A stretch of 64,000 bases of DNA, from contig JALUXU010000063.1 in NCBI GenBank assembly GCA_027013225.1, positions 1-64,000 on the forward strand, given 5' to 3'. Origin of the DNA: Acidihalobacter sp. GTDB taxonomy: Bacteria; Pseudomonadota; Gammaproteobacteria; DSM-5130; Acidihalobacteraceae. A model generated the notes under the pieces. The model made no database searches and was not told the origin of the DNA. It saw only the letters and a program-made list of their open reading frames with translations. The position numbers and the translations under genes are program-made. Every line of letters starts with the position of its first letter. The stretch's first letter is position 1. This document shows, piece after piece, positions 8,346 to 17,856 of this stretch.

Positions 8346-8738
8346 ATGGCAACGATTGAACTAAATGAGCAGAATTTCGAAAAAACCGTTACTGAAAATG
8401 ACATCGTAATCGTAGACTTTTGGGCTAGCTGGTGCGCGCCATGCCGTGCTTTCGCGCCAACGTTCGAAGCGGCTTCTGAAAAGCACCCGGATATCGTCTT
8501 CGGAAAAGTGAATACCGAAGAAGCCCAGAGTTTGGCGGCGGCCTTTCAGATACGCTCGATACCCACGCTAATGATTTTCAGAGAACAGGTCATTCTCTTT
8601 GCTCAACCGGGAATGCTATCCCCAGCGCAGCTCGAGGAAGTGATAGAAAAGGTGCGCGAGATCGATATGGAGCAGGTCAGGGAGGATATACGCAAGCAGC
8701 AACAAGAACAGGAATCATCCCAACAGCAACAGTCCTGA
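8346..8738 (+). CDS. Thioredoxin family protein
   Basis: A 130-residue cytosolic protein with a complete thioredoxin fold. The active site is WCAPC (Cys30, Cys33), and IRSIPTLMIF holds the cis-proline loop. The CAPC dipeptide differs from the CGPC of classical thioredoxin and is common in thioredoxin paralogues. An extra C-terminal tail of about 25 residues is rich in glutamine and probably disordered. ATG 8346 is chosen for the GAGGAGA at 8333-8339; an ATG at 8322 lies upstream of that site. It probably reduces or isomerises specific targets rather than acting as the main thioredoxin. Confidence 0.9.
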   Translation: MATIELNEQNFEKTVTENDIVIVDFWASWCAPCRAFAPTFEAASEKHPDIVFGKVNTEEAQSLAAAFQIRSIPTLMIFREQVILFAQPGMLSPAQLEEVIEKVREIDMEQVREDIRKQQQEQESSQQQQS

Positions 8739-8893
8739 GCCTAAAAGGCGCGGCTGAACCTCATCAGGCGCTGAATGGGCTCTGCCGCATCCAATCAGGC
8801 TATATGCAACCCGGTTTAACTTGGTTGCTGTCAATGAGCAGACAGGGTCTCTTTTGCCAAAGATGGAAGCCGGCGCGGGTTTGTTATGCCGCA

Positions 8894-8922
8894 TTGATTT
8901 GATTTGAATCACCCTGTATCGT
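8894..8922 (+). promoter_or_regulatory. Candidate sigma-70 promoter for the FHA gene
   Basis: TTGATT at 8894-8899 and TATCGT at 8917-8922 have a 17-bp spacer and lie 35 bp before the FHA start codon. The rest of the 8739-8957 gap shows nothing I recognise. Confidence 0.4.
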
Positions 8923-8957
8923 CTGGGGGAAAAAGAAACGTAAGGATTATTGTAGCC

Positions 8958-9422
8958 ATGTCTGAAAGGCATAAACACGAACGTCGGCGGTGGGATCATA
9001 AGGTGACATTCCCTCTAATAGACGATGAAGGCCGCCTCGTAACCCACAATCGCCGCAGGGTGATAGACCGTAGAATCCATCTCCAGGTCGAATTGCGGGA
9101 ATTGCGCATCAGGTATCAGGGACGGGATTACGTAGTACACGAGGCGCCTTTCACTCTTGGGCGGCAAAAAGATTGTGATATCGTCGTGCGGGATCCACGC
9201 GTCTCGCGGCACCATGCACGCATAGAGCGCAGAGCGGTTGCTTTTGTATTCATCGACGCCAGTCTGAATGGCTCCTATATTGAATTTCATGGTTCGAATG
9301 AAGCCGAGCGTGTTTTGAAAGGCGAGCGAGATCTCACGAAGCCCGGGATGATCCGTCTTGGACGCCCTTTCGAAACAGAGTCAGATCGGAATGGAGATGC
9401 GATTTATTTCGATCTGGCTTGA
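8958..9422 (+). CDS. FHA-domain protein
   Basis: A 154-residue protein. Residues 1-45 are very basic (HKHERRRWDHK, NRRRVIDRRI). Residues about 58-150 form a forkhead-associated phosphothreonine-binding domain with the expected GRQKDCDIVV, SRHHARIE and NGSYIEF motifs, so the phosphate-binding residues appear present. FHA proteins bind phosphorylated partners, usually with a Ser/Thr kinase nearby or in type VI secretion. Neither is encoded in this window, so its partner must be elsewhere. ATG 8958 has TAAGGA about 12 nt upstream. It converges on the epimerase gene. Confidence 0.88.
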   Translation: MSERHKHERRRWDHKVTFPLIDDEGRLVTHNRRRVIDRRIHLQVELRELRIRYQGRDYVVHEAPFTLGRQKDCDIVVRDPRVSRHHARIERRAVAFVFIDASLNGSYIEFHGSNEAERVLKGERDLTKPGMIRLGRPFETESDRNGDAIYFDLA

Positions 9423-9462
9423 GAAGCCTGACCGTATTTAGCGCCGCTTTTTGAAATGCTTT

Positions 9463-10470
9463 TCAAGCAGAATAATATTTTTTGTACCATTCCACGAAGC
9501 GCGCGATACCGTCCTCGACGGAAGTTGAGGGTTTATAGTCCACGTCCTTGACCAAGTCGCTGACATCCGCATAGGTATCCGGCACGTCGCCCGGCTGCAG
9601 GGGTAGCAGATTCATTTGCGCCTTGCGGCCAAGACAATTTTCCAGTACCTCGATATAGTGCATGAGTTCGATCGGTTGGTTGTTTCCGATGTTGTACAGT
9701 CGGTAGGGCGCGCGGCTGCTGGCTGGGTCGGGAGAGTCTCCTGACCACTCTTGATTTGGCTGGGCAGTATGATCCAAGGTGCGAATGACGCCCTCTACAA
9801 TGTCGTCGATATAGGTGAAATCCCGCCTGTGTTTGCCGTAATTGAATACATCTATCGGCTCACTGGCTAAAATCTTGCGGGTGAACAGGAACAGCGCCAT
9901 ATCCGGTCGGCCCCATGGGCCATATACGGTGAAAAAACGCAAGCCGGTGGTCGGCAGGCCATAGAGGTGGCTGTAGGTGTGTGCCATCAATTCATTGGCT
10001 TTCTTGCTGGCCGCATACAGGCTGACCGGATGATCGACATTGTCATGCACCGAAAAAGGCATCCGCGTATTGGCACCATAAACCGAACTTGATGAAGCAT
10101 AGACAAGGTGTTCGACCTCGTGATGCCGACAGGCTTCCAGGATATTGGCGAAACCGACGAGATTGGTTTCCACGTAAGCGTGCGGATTCTCAATCGAATG
10201 GCGAACTCCTGCCTGGGCAGCTAAATTAACCACCCGCTGAGGCCGGTATCGCTTGAATGCCTCATCCACGGCCGTACGATCCGCGATATCCACACGCAGA
10301 TCGGAATAGCCTGGGAAAGCCAAGGTGCGTGCCAGGCGGGCTTGTTTGAGCCGGATATCATAATAATCGTTCAAATTGTCGATACCGATAACTTCATCCC
10401 CTCGCTCAAGAAGTCGCAAAGCGAGGGCTGATCCGATAAAGCCGGCGCTGCCGGTGATGAGTACGCGCAT
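9463..10470 (-). CDS. NAD-dependent nucleotide-sugar epimerase, UDP-glucuronate 4-epimerase type
   Basis: A 335-residue short-chain dehydrogenase/reductase of the extended type. It opens with the NAD loop [19 protein letters not shown] and continues with [18 protein letters not shown], a pattern typical of UDP-glucuronate 4-epimerases. YASSSSVYG and the catalytic [11 protein letters not shown] (Tyr, Lys) are intact. It probably makes UDP-galacturonate or a related sugar for lipopolysaccharide or capsule. ATG 10470 is supported by AAGGAAAAC upstream; the frame stays open into the upstream gene. It lies 22 nt after the dehydrogenase and is surely co-transcribed with it. Confidence 0.88.
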   Translation of the reverse strand: MRVLITGSAGFIGSALALRLLERGDEVIGIDNLNDYYDIRLKQARLARTLAFPGYSDLRVDIADRTAVDEAFKRYRPQRVVNLAAQAGVRHSIENPHAYVETNLVGFANILEACRHHEVEHLVYASSSSVYGANTRMPFSVHDNVDHPVSLYAASKKANELMAHTYSHLYGLPTTGLRFFTVYGPWGRPDMALFLFTRKILASEPIDVFNYGKHRRDFTYIDDIVEGVIRTLDHTAQPNQEWSGDSPDPASSRAPYRLYNIGNNQPIELMHYIEVLENCLGRKAQMNLLPLQPGDVPDTYADVSDLVKDVDYKPSTSVEDGIARFVEWYKKYYSA

Positions 10471-10492
10471 ATCTTGTTTTCCTTGCGGATTT

Positions 10493-11776
10493 TTATAATC
10501 TGCCGTCGACTTCCTCGAGCGGCAGGACGGATTTGACGTCGAACATGACGCCGTTGGATTTCGCGAATTTGCGCAGACCTTTCGCTCCCAGGCGGCGGAA
10601 TTGTTCGTGCGCAACAGCTAGAATGATCGCATCGTACGCGCCCTGAGGGGGAGACTCGACAGGGCGGATGCCGTATTCGCGTTCAGCCTCGTCGGGATCG
10701 ACCCAGGGATCGTAGACGTCTATCCGCGCATGATATTGCTTGAATTCCTCGATCACATCCACGACCCGGGTATTCCGTAAATCAGGGCAGTTTTCCTTGA
10801 AGGTCAGTCCCAATATCAGAATGTTCGCTCCGACCACGTGAATGCGTCGTTGAGTCATGAGCTTGAGTACGCGTTCGGCCACATAGGGCCCCATGCCGTC
10901 ATTGATGCGGCGGCCCGCATGTATCATTTCGGGATGGTGGCCGATTTCTTGCGCCTTGTGCGTCAGGTAATAAGGATCCACGCCGATACAATGGCCGCCG
11001 ACCAGCCCGGGACGGAACGGGAGGAAGTTCCATTTCGTCCCCGCCGCTTCAAGCACGTGTTGAGTATCGATGCCAAGGCGATGGAACAGCATGGCCAGTT
11101 CGTTGATCAATGCAATGTTGACATCGCGTTGCGTGTTTTCTATGACTTTTGCGGCTTCGGCTACGCGGATGCTCGGCGCGCGATGGGTGCCGACCGTAAC
11201 GATGGATGAGTACAGCGCGTCGATGTAATCCGCCGCCTCGGGCGTCGAGCCTGAAGTGATTTTGCGGATAGTCGGAATGCGGTGTTCGTGATCGCCCGGA
11301 TTGACGCGTTCAGGGCTGTATCCTACAAAAAAATCGCGATTGAAGCGCAAGCCTGATTCGCGTTCCAGGATGGGAGTGCACATTTCTTCGGTGGCACCTG
11401 GATACACGGTGGATTCATAGATTACAACATCGCCTGCAGACAGCAATCCGCCCACGCTCTTGCTGGCGGCTTCCAGAGGACCGAGATCGGGGCGCTTATG
11501 GCGGTCCACCGGGGTGGGCACGGTGATGACATAGACGTTGCATTCGCGCAGCTCATCCAAAACGGTGCTGAAACGCAAATGCGGGACTGAACGTAATTCC
11601 TCTTCATCCACTTCCAGCGTGTGATCGCGTCCTTCGCGCAGTTCCTCAATACGTTTGGAGTCGATGTCGAATCCCAGAGTGGGCCATTTTTTGCCAAACT
11701 CAACCGCCAGTGGCAATCCTACATAGCCAAGGCCGATTATGCCAATGCGCGTTTTATCAAGATCAAGCACGGTCAT
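10493..11776 (-). CDS. UDP-sugar 6-dehydrogenase (TviB/WbpO-like)
   Basis: Oxidises the C6 hydroxyl of a UDP-sugar to the uronic acid with two NAD+. The 427-residue protein has the N-terminal Rossmann motif [19 protein letters not shown]. The central [20 protein letters not shown] segment holds the catalytic cysteine, and a C-terminal sugar-binding domain carries [14 protein letters not shown]. These patterns match the UDP-N-acetyl-hexosamine dehydrogenases used in surface polysaccharide synthesis, rather than UDP-glucose dehydrogenase. With the epimerase it would supply a uronic-acid-type precursor. The start is uncertain: ATG 11776 has AGGG directly before it, while ATG 11800 has no visible site. 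Confidence 0.9.
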   Translation of the reverse strand: MTVLDLDKTRIGIIGLGYVGLPLAVEFGKKWPTLGFDIDSKRIEELREGRDHTLEVDEEELRSVPHLRFSTVLDELRECNVYVITVPTPVDRHKRPDLGPLEAASKSVGGLLSAGDVVIYESTVYPGATEEMCTPILERESGLRFNRDFFVGYSPERVNPGDHEHRIPTIRKITSGSTPEAADYIDALYSSIVTVGTHRAPSIRVAEAAKVIENTQRDVNIALINELAMLFHRLGIDTQHVLEAAGTKWNFLPFRPGLVGGHCIGVDPYYLTHKAQEIGHHPEMIHAGRRINDGMGPYVAERVLKLMTQRRIHVVGANILILGLTFKENCPDLRNTRVVDVIEEFKQYHARIDVYDPWVDPDEAEREYGIRPVESPPQGAYDAIILAVAHEQFRRLGAKGLRKFAKSNGVMFDVKSVLPLEEVDGRL

Positions 11777-11914
11777 CCCTGCCAAAAAAGAAGAGGGCAT
11801 ATTCTACATGCAAGAATCGCCGATAGGAGCCGCCAAGTGAGAACAAGTCAAAAACATTTGCTCTAAGCCGCCTCCCATTGAGATGAGCATGCTTTTTTCC
11901 TCTATCCGTTTCGC

Positions 11915-12484
11915 CTATTGGATATGGTTGATAATGGCGGCTAATTTGTCCGCGCTGGGGGCGCCGACGAACAAATAATCGTTTCCATCATCGCCTTTGA
12001 AAACGGCGACGGGGATACCGCGAATGCCCACGGATTCGAGGAGGGCGGCATTTTTACGCAGCTTTTCCACGATGGATGGGGAAGGGTTTTTGATGGGTTC
12101 AATACCACCGCCCGGGGTATTGCCGAAATTCCAGTCGGCTTCACTTTGATAGAGCGCCTGGATGGGGTGTTTGGCCTGCAGTATGGCCGCCGCTTTTCCG
12201 AGGCTGCTGGCGGTAAGGATGCCTACGGGAATCCAGCGCACTTGGAGTTTGTTTTCTTTGACAAAAGGCCGCAATTCCTCGAAGAGTCGATGGCAATACG
12301 GGCAATTCGGATCGAAAAATACGTACATGATATGTTGGCTATGGCCTTCGCTGAACCATGTGGCCTGATCGATGTTCGATAGAATTTGCTTGGCGCGCTG
12401 ATCGGCGTGTGCCGGCAGACTGGAAAAAGCCACGGCAAGCGACAGGATAAGTCCGGCCATGCGTGGAATGAGGCTGAGTTTCAT
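11915..12484 (-). CDS. Periplasmic DsbC/DsbG-like thiol-disulfide protein without dimerisation domain
   Basis: A 189-residue exported protein with a signal peptide ending near PAHA (residue 27). The thioredoxin fold begins almost at once: FFDPNCPYCHRLFEEL gives the CPYC redox centre (Cys61, Cys64), and GIRGIPVAVF holds the cis-proline. LQVRWIPVGIL and the long helical insert resemble DsbG and DsbC, but the N-terminal dimerisation domain of about 60 residues is missing. A monomer may act as oxidase or reductase rather than isomerase. ATG 12484 has GAGGA upstream. It lies upstream of the sugar genes on the same strand. Confidence 0.85.
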   Translation of the reverse strand: MKLSLIPRMAGLILSLAVAFSSLPAHADQRAKQILSNIDQATWFSEGHSQHIMYVFFDPNCPYCHRLFEELRPFVKENKLQVRWIPVGILTASSLGKAAAILQAKHPIQALYQSEADWNFGNTPGGGIEPIKNPSPSIVEKLRKNAALLESVGIRGIPVAVFKGDDGNDYLFVGAPSADKLAAIINHIQ

Positions 12485-12651
12485 TGACTGCGTCCTCGTT
12501 TTAGATTTGAAGCGGATGCAAAAAAGTATTCCTGAATTATATTGATGTGCGGCAAGCATGGCATATTCCACAGGGGCGCCCGAACTCAGTGTAAACTGTT
12601 CTCCCTCCGTTCGCCCTGACGTTGGCAAAACAATTTAAGAGTGCAATTCTG

Positions 12652-14472
12652 ATGGACCATTTTCAGACAAATGCCGGTGTGAAGGCGAATCAACGCTTCG
12701 ACAAGGCATTTTTCAGAGAAGTCTGGCGCTTGGCCAGGCCTTATTTTTCTGAGTCCCATGAACGCTGGCAAGCTCTTGGTCTGCTTTTGCTCATCGTTCT
12801 GATTACCTTGGGGCAGGTCTATCTCAATCTGCGCATCACCAACTGGTACAACAGTTTTTACAACGCGTTACAAAATTACGACAGTGCCGGATTTTGGCGA
12901 TTGATGGGTGTGTTTGCGATTCTGGCGAGCATTTTTATCGCCCTTAGTGTGTATCAAAGTTATCTTACTCAATTACTGGATCTTCGCTGGAGGCGTTGGC
13001 TGACGGGCGCTTTCTTGAATCGTTACCTTGCCGCGCGCACCTATTATCACCTCGAGGTTTTCAAACGCGGCCAGGACAACCCCGATCAACGAATCGCCGA
13101 TGATCTTTCCGCTTTCGCTCAGTACACCACCAGCCTGTTTACCGGCATGCTCAGCGCCATTGCCAATCTCGTGGCATTTATCGGGCTGCTGTGGGTGCTT
13201 TCAGCCAAGGTGGTGGTGCCGTGGGGCGGCGGCGAGCATCATGTGGCTGGTTTTCTGGTATGGGTGGCTTTGATCTACGCCGTGATTTGGACGTGGGTGG
13301 CGGCCAAAGTCGGTAATCCTCTGATTCATCTGAATTATCATCAACAGCGTCTGCAGGCGGATTTTCGTTTCAGCCTGATGCGATTGCGCGAAAACAGCGA
13401 GGCCGTTGCCTTATATGGAGGCGAGGCCAATGAGCGCGCTAATTTCGATCGGCGCTTTGATCATGTATTTGGTAATTACAAGCGATTGATCTTAAGACAA
13501 AAGCGATTCAATTGGTTTAGCAATTATTTTTCCCAGGTGGCAATCATTCTGCCGTTTCTGGCTGCGGCCTCCGCATATTTCGCCAAAGCAGTGCCGCTGG
13601 GGTTTCTCATGCAGATCAGTTCGGCTTTTGGCAACGTGCAGAACTCATTCGCCTATATCGCTCAAAGTTACGATAGCTTCGCCAACTGGCACGCCGTTGT
13701 TGACCGTTTGCGGGGTTTTCTGGGGGTGATGGATGAAATCGAGACAATGCAGGGCGGTGTCAGCCGGATCGTTCGCCGCAGAGGAAAACACTTGAAAGTC
13801 CGTGATCTCACGGTGAGGTTGCCCAACGGACAGGTCATCGTCAGTCACCTCACGATGGACGTCGCACCGGCAGAAAGAGTGCTCGTCACCGGGCCATCGG
13901 GTACCGGGAAAAGCACGCTGATGCGGGTATTGGCGGGCATATGGCCTTTCGGCGAAGGGGGCATAGAAATCCCGGACGGCAATCAGAGCTTGTTTTTGCC
14001 TCAGAAACCTTATTTGCCGCTTGGCAGCCTGCGCGCCGCCTTACTCTATCCGGCGGGCAGTCCAGCGACATCGGACGAACTCTTGCATGCCGTTCTTGAA
14101 GCCGTCGGCTTGCCTGAGCTGATTCCACACTTGGGGGAAATGGAACCCTGGTCGCAACTTTTGTCGCTGGGTGAACAGCAGCGCCTTGCTATTGCCCGTG
14201 TGTTGCTGTTGCAACCACGCTACGTCTTTCTTGATGAGGCGACTTCGGCACTGGACGAGCCTTCGGAACGCGCCCTTTACCGATTACTGACAGAGGCATT
14301 GCCCCGGACAGCCATTATCAGCGTGGGTCATCGCAGCACCCTGTTCGCTTTTCATACCCGCCGCTTGCACCTTTTTGGGGGAGGGCGCTGGGAAGACACG
14401 CCTCTGGCGTCAAGCCAGGAAGAAAACGGCGCGCTGCCAGGCAAGGAGGCTGGCGGCGCGCACTCAGGTTGA
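12652..14472 (+). CDS. ABC transporter, fused SbmA/BacA-like membrane domain and ATPase (YddA type)
   Basis: An inner-membrane transporter of about 606 residues. The N-terminal half carries about six membrane segments and the SbmA/BacA signature (TNWYNSFYNALQ; LTGAFLNRYLAARTYYHL). The C-terminal half is an ABC ATPase with Walker A GPSGTGKST (residues 414-422), signature LSLGEQQRLA and Walker B YVFLDEATSALDE. This is the YddA/ABCD-like architecture, related to peptide and very-long-chain fatty acid transport; the substrate is unknown. ATG 12652 is used; an upstream TTG at 12622 is possible. It is divergent from the DsbG-like gene. Confidence 0.88.
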   Translation: MDHFQTNAGVKANQRFDKAFFREVWRLARPYFSESHERWQALGLLLLIVLITLGQVYLNLRITNWYNSFYNALQNYDSAGFWRLMGVFAILASIFIALSVYQSYLTQLLDLRWRRWLTGAFLNRYLAARTYYHLEVFKRGQDNPDQRIADDLSAFAQYTTSLFTGMLSAIANLVAFIGLLWVLSAKVVVPWGGGEHHVAGFLVWVALIYAVIWTWVAAKVGNPLIHLNYHQQRLQADFRFSLMRLRENSEAVALYGGEANERANFDRRFDHVFGNYKRLILRQKRFNWFSNYFSQVAIILPFLAAASAYFAKAVPLGFLMQISSAFGNVQNSFAYIAQSYDSFANWHAVVDRLRGFLGVMDEIETMQGGVSRIVRRRGKHLKVRDLTVRLPNGQVIVSHLTMDVAPAERVLVTGPSGTGKSTLMRVLAGIWPFGEGGIEIPDGNQSLFLPQKPYLPLGSLRAALLYPAGSPATSDELLHAVLEAVGLPELIPHLGEMEPWSQLLSLGEQQRLAIARVLLLQPRYVFLDEATSALDEPSERALYRLLTEALPRTAIISVGHRSTLFAFHTRRLHLFGGGRWEDTPLASSQEENGALPGKEAGGAHSG

Positions 14473-14501
14473 ACGCGTACACTTGATAACAGGATCGATT
14501 C

Positions 14502-15641
14502 ATGTCTGGCAACAGCTTAGGAAAACTTTTTACCGTCACCACCTTCGGCGAAAGTCACGGCCCGGCAATCGGATGCGTGATTGATGGCTGCCCGCCGGGA
14601 TTGGCCTTGAGCGAAGCCGATCTGCAGGCGGATCTGGAACGCCGCAGACCCGGGAAAACACGCCATACTACACAAAGGCGCGAACCGGATTCAGTACGTA
14701 TTCTCTCGGGGGTATTCGAGGGCAAGACCACCGGCACCCCCATCGGTCTTTTGATCGAGAATGTCGATCAGCGTTCAAAGGATTATGGCAAGATCATGGA
14801 TCGATTTCGCCCTGGACATGCTGATTACACGTATTACAAGAAATTCGGCCTGCGGGATTACCGTGGCGGCGGGCGTTCATCGGCGCGGGAGACGGCAATG
14901 CGGGTGGCAGCAGGCGCTATCGCCAAAAAATATCTTCGCGAACGCTATAACGTGACTATACACGGCTATCTGGCCCAGCTTGGCCCCATCGCGCCAGATG
15001 CCTTCGACTGGGAAGCGGTGGAACTCAATCCATTCTTTTTCCCCGATGCCGGCAAGGTGCCGGCGTTGGAGGCCTATATGGACGCCTTGCGTAAATCCGG
15101 CGATTCCATCGGCGCCCGCGTCAATGTGGTGGCTGAAGGTGTGCCACCGGGGTGGGGCGAACCGGTCTTTGACCGGCTCGATGCCGACATTGCCCATGCC
15201 ATGATGAGCATTAATGCCGTCAAAGGGGTGGAAATCGGGGCTGGTTTCGCCAGTATTGAGCAAAAAGGCAGTGCGCATCGCGACGAGATCACGCCCGAAG
15301 GATTCCTGAGCAATAATGCCGGCGGCGTGCTCGGGGGCATTTCCACGGGGCAACCAATCACGGTCAGTATCGCCCTCAAACCCACGTCCAGCCTGCGTCT
15401 TCCATGCCGCTCTGTGAATCGGCAGGGAGAGCCAGTCGATGTTGTCACCGAGGGGCGTCACGATCCCTGTGTCGGCATTCGCGCCACGCCCATCGCAGAA
15501 GCGATGGTGGCCATCGTATTGATGGATCACATGCTTCGTCAGCGGGCACAGAATGCGGATGTGCATACTGATCTGCCGGATATTCCAGCTGCGGCGGAAC
15601 AGCCTACCGGAAAACGGGACGGCGGCGAGACACCTGACTAG
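14502..15641 (+). CDS. aroC: Chorismate synthase
   Basis: Last step of the shikimate pathway, turning 5-enolpyruvylshikimate-3-phosphate into chorismate with reduced FMN as cofactor. The conserved signatures are present: [18 protein letters not shown] near the start, the arginine-rich [20 protein letters not shown], and [20 protein letters not shown] near the end. At 379 residues it has about 20 extra polar residues at the C-terminus ([20 protein letters not shown]), which looks disordered. The downstream aromatic genes pheA, tyrA and aroA lie at 59-63 kb. Confidence 0.97.
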   Translation: MSGNSLGKLFTVTTFGESHGPAIGCVIDGCPPGLALSEADLQADLERRRPGKTRHTTQRREPDSVRILSGVFEGKTTGTPIGLLIENVDQRSKDYGKIMDRFRPGHADYTYYKKFGLRDYRGGGRSSARETAMRVAAGAIAKKYLRERYNVTIHGYLAQLGPIAPDAFDWEAVELNPFFFPDAGKVPALEAYMDALRKSGDSIGARVNVVAEGVPPGWGEPVFDRLDADIAHAMMSINAVKGVEIGAGFASIEQKGSAHRDEITPEGFLSNNAGGVLGGISTGQPITVSIALKPTSSLRLPCRSVNRQGEPVDVVTEGRHDPCVGIRATPIAEAMVAIVLMDHMLRQRAQNADVHTDLPDIPAAAEQPTGKRDGGETPD

Positions 15642-15671
15642 ACATTTTTCTCTGGCTGGCGATTCAAGTTC

Positions 15672-16532
15672 GTGTTCTCCTATCAGCATGTTTATCATGT
15701 CGGCAACCACGCCGATGTGCTCAAGCATATCGTGCTGGTGCAGCTGTTATCGGCCTTGAGGCGGAAGGAAAAGCCTTTTTTCGTGCTGGACACCCACGCT
15801 GGTGAAGGTATTTATGCACTGGATGATGCACGCGCAAAAAGACTAGGTGAATTCCGCGAGGGTGTCGCTCGCTTATGGGGAACATCCGGCCTGCATCCGG
15901 CCATTGATGAATGGCTTGGCCAGGTCAAGGTGGAAAATCCAACGGGCGAACTGCAGCGGTATCCGGGCTCACCGCGTCTGATCGCCCGTCAACTGCGGCC
16001 TCAAGATAAATTTATCGCCGTGGAAGGGCATCCCGAGGCGTTTGCGGGTTTGCGTCGCGCTTTGCAGCCGTACGCTGGAGCATATGCCGAACAGGGCGAT
16101 GCCTGGAGGTCGATCAAGGCGTATTTGCCGCCTGATGCGGGACGGGGCTTGATCTTGATTGATCCAAGCTATGAAACTCGCGCCGAGACCGCTGCGATCG
16201 AGCGGGCGCTAAAGCTGATAAACAAACGCTTCAGGCAAGGGATTGTAGCGGTATGGTACCCTTTGCTGCCGCACAAGCCGCTCACCCGCTGGTTGGAAGC
16301 GCTTGCCGCGGCTGGTATCGCAGACATTCTGCTGGCCGAGTTGAGGGTGAGTGAAACAAAAAAGACGCGAGGTTTGTATGGCAGCGGCATGCTCGTGGTC
16401 AATCCTCCCTGGGGGCTTGCCCAAGCCTTGAGCGAATGTCTGCCCTTTGTGCATTCCCGCCTGAGCGCAGGAGGGCATGGCGGTTGCTGCGTGCGGACAC
16501 TGGTCGACGAACGAGGCCGGGCACCTGAATGA
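15672..16532 (+). CDS. rlmJ: 23S rRNA (adenine2030-N6)-methyltransferase
   Basis: RlmJ methylates A2030 of 23S rRNA. The 286-residue protein begins FSYQHVYHVGNHADVLKHIV, the family's characteristic start. It then has LDTHAGEGIY and a catalytic LILIDPSYE, matching the DPPY-type motif of N6-adenine methyltransferases. The start codon is GTG with only a weak ribosome-binding site. The last four bases overlap the start of the MFS gene (ATGA). The final 20 residues are rich in glycine, cysteine and arginine, longer than I would expect. Confidence 0.93.
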   Translation: MFSYQHVYHVGNHADVLKHIVLVQLLSALRRKEKPFFVLDTHAGEGIYALDDARAKRLGEFREGVARLWGTSGLHPAIDEWLGQVKVENPTGELQRYPGSPRLIARQLRPQDKFIAVEGHPEAFAGLRRALQPYAGAYAEQGDAWRSIKAYLPPDAGRGLILIDPSYETRAETAAIERALKLINKRFRQGIVAVWYPLLPHKPLTRWLEALAAAGIADILLAELRVSETKKTRGLYGSGMLVVNPPWGLAQALSECLPFVHSRLSAGGHGGCCVRTLVDERGRAPE

Positions 16533-17716
16533 AGCCGTCGATTCGCTCTCATGGCGTGCCATCGTTCCCTTATTGGTGGCTTTCCGGCTTCTATCTCGTA
16601 TATTTCATGGTTACGGGCGCATTCATACCCTATTGGGGCCTGTATCTAAATCAGTTGGGTTATACGCCGGTCATTATCGGCCTCTTGATGGCGCTTCCTA
16701 TGGCGACCAAGATCGTCGCCCCTTTCTTTTGGGGTTGGTTGGCTGACCGTAAGGCTCAAAGAATTCGATTTGTCCGCTTGGGGACAGGGCTCGCGGCGCT
16801 CAGCTTCAGCGTTTTGTTTATCGATCACAGCTTATTCTGGTTGGCGTTGGTGATCGCGACGTTCAGTTTTTTCTGGAATGCCGTTCTGCCTCAATTCGAA
16901 GCAGTGACGCTGGGGCATCTGGGCTCGGCGGACCATCACTACAGCCGCATTCGATTATGGGGTTCTATCGGCTTTGTCGTCAGCGTCATTTTGCTTGGCT
17001 GGCTATTCGGGATGGTCGCTGTGAGCTGGTTGGTGCCGGTGCTGGCGGGATTGTTGGCGTTATTGTGGTTGAGCAGTTTGCTGGTGCCGTCGCCGCCCGC
17101 TGAAGCCCATGACTCGCTGGGCAATGAGCGGTTTTGGGCTGTACTTCGCCGCCCAGCGGTAGCGGCTTTGTTGGTGACTTGTCTGTTGCTGCAGGCCAGC
17201 CACGGTCCTTATTACGCTTTTTTCACGCTTTATCTTCGCGAACACGGCTATGCCTCCGCACTTATAGGTCAACTCTGGGCGCTTGGAGTGGTGGCGGAAA
17301 TCATCGTATTCGTATATATGCCGAGGCTGTTGTTGAGATTCGGCGCACGCCGCCTGCTATTGTTCGCCCTCCTGGCCACGGTTGCGCGCTGGTTGTTGAT
17401 CGCAACCGAGGTGGATCATCTCGGCGTGCTCGTATTCAGCCAAACCCTGCATGCGGCGAGTTACGGCGTTTACCATGCATCGGCCATTCACTTGATCAAT
17501 CGTTATTTTCCCGGGCGGCTGCAGGGTCGTGGCCAAGCACTGTATTCAAGCGCCAGTTTTGGCCTCGGTGGCGCGCTGGGCGCTTTGGCAAGCGGCTACA
17601 TTTGGAGTGGGGTTTCGCCAGCGGCAAGTTTTTTTCTTGGGGCGATCTTCGCCGCCTGCGGATGGGGGGTGGCGTATGCCGGTATAGAAACCGGCAAAGG
17701 CCATGTCCTCGACTAA
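16529..17716 (+). CDS. MFS permease, HcaT/phenylpropionate type
   Basis: A 395-residue inner-membrane protein with about 12 hydrophobic segments. The N-terminal YWWLSGFYLVYFMVTGAFIP segment and WGWLADRKAQRIR (loop 2-3 MFS motif) match the HcaT/LacY-like branch annotated as 3-phenylpropionate transporters. The true substrate is unknown. It overlaps rlmJ by 4 nt and ends 140 bp before bioF. A role in uptake of a biotin precursor is only a position-based guess. Confidence 0.85.
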   Translation: MKPSIRSHGVPSFPYWWLSGFYLVYFMVTGAFIPYWGLYLNQLGYTPVIIGLLMALPMATKIVAPFFWGWLADRKAQRIRFVRLGTGLAALSFSVLFIDHSLFWLALVIATFSFFWNAVLPQFEAVTLGHLGSADHHYSRIRLWGSIGFVVSVILLGWLFGMVAVSWLVPVLAGLLALLWLSSLLVPSPPAEAHDSLGNERFWAVLRRPAVAALLVTCLLLQASHGPYYAFFTLYLREHGYASALIGQLWALGVVAEIIVFVYMPRLLLRFGARRLLLFALLATVARWLLIATEVDHLGVLVFSQTLHAASYGVYHASAIHLINRYFPGRLQGRGQALYSSASFGLGGALGALASGYIWSGVSPAASFFLGAIFAACGWGVAYAGIETGKGHVLD

Positions 17717-17856
17717 GAAGTTCATCAAAAACAATGCCTTATTCGATGGAGTCATCCGTGGTTCCCATTTTCGTTCCGATTGATGCGAAACTACCGCTGT
17801 CTTATTCTTGCCAATCACCACAGATGTTCTCTGCCCCGAATGAAGGCTATAAAACT

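Noticed and set aside
17134-17856. An N-terminal extension that would make BioF 619 residues long
   Set aside because: The extension lies inside the MFS gene in another frame, has no homology to anything I recognise, and a good ribosome-binding site precedes ATG 17857.
17717-17856. BirA operator upstream of bioF
   Set aside because: No paired TTGTAAAC/GTTTACAA-type half-sites were found; the region upstream of bioB was also negative.
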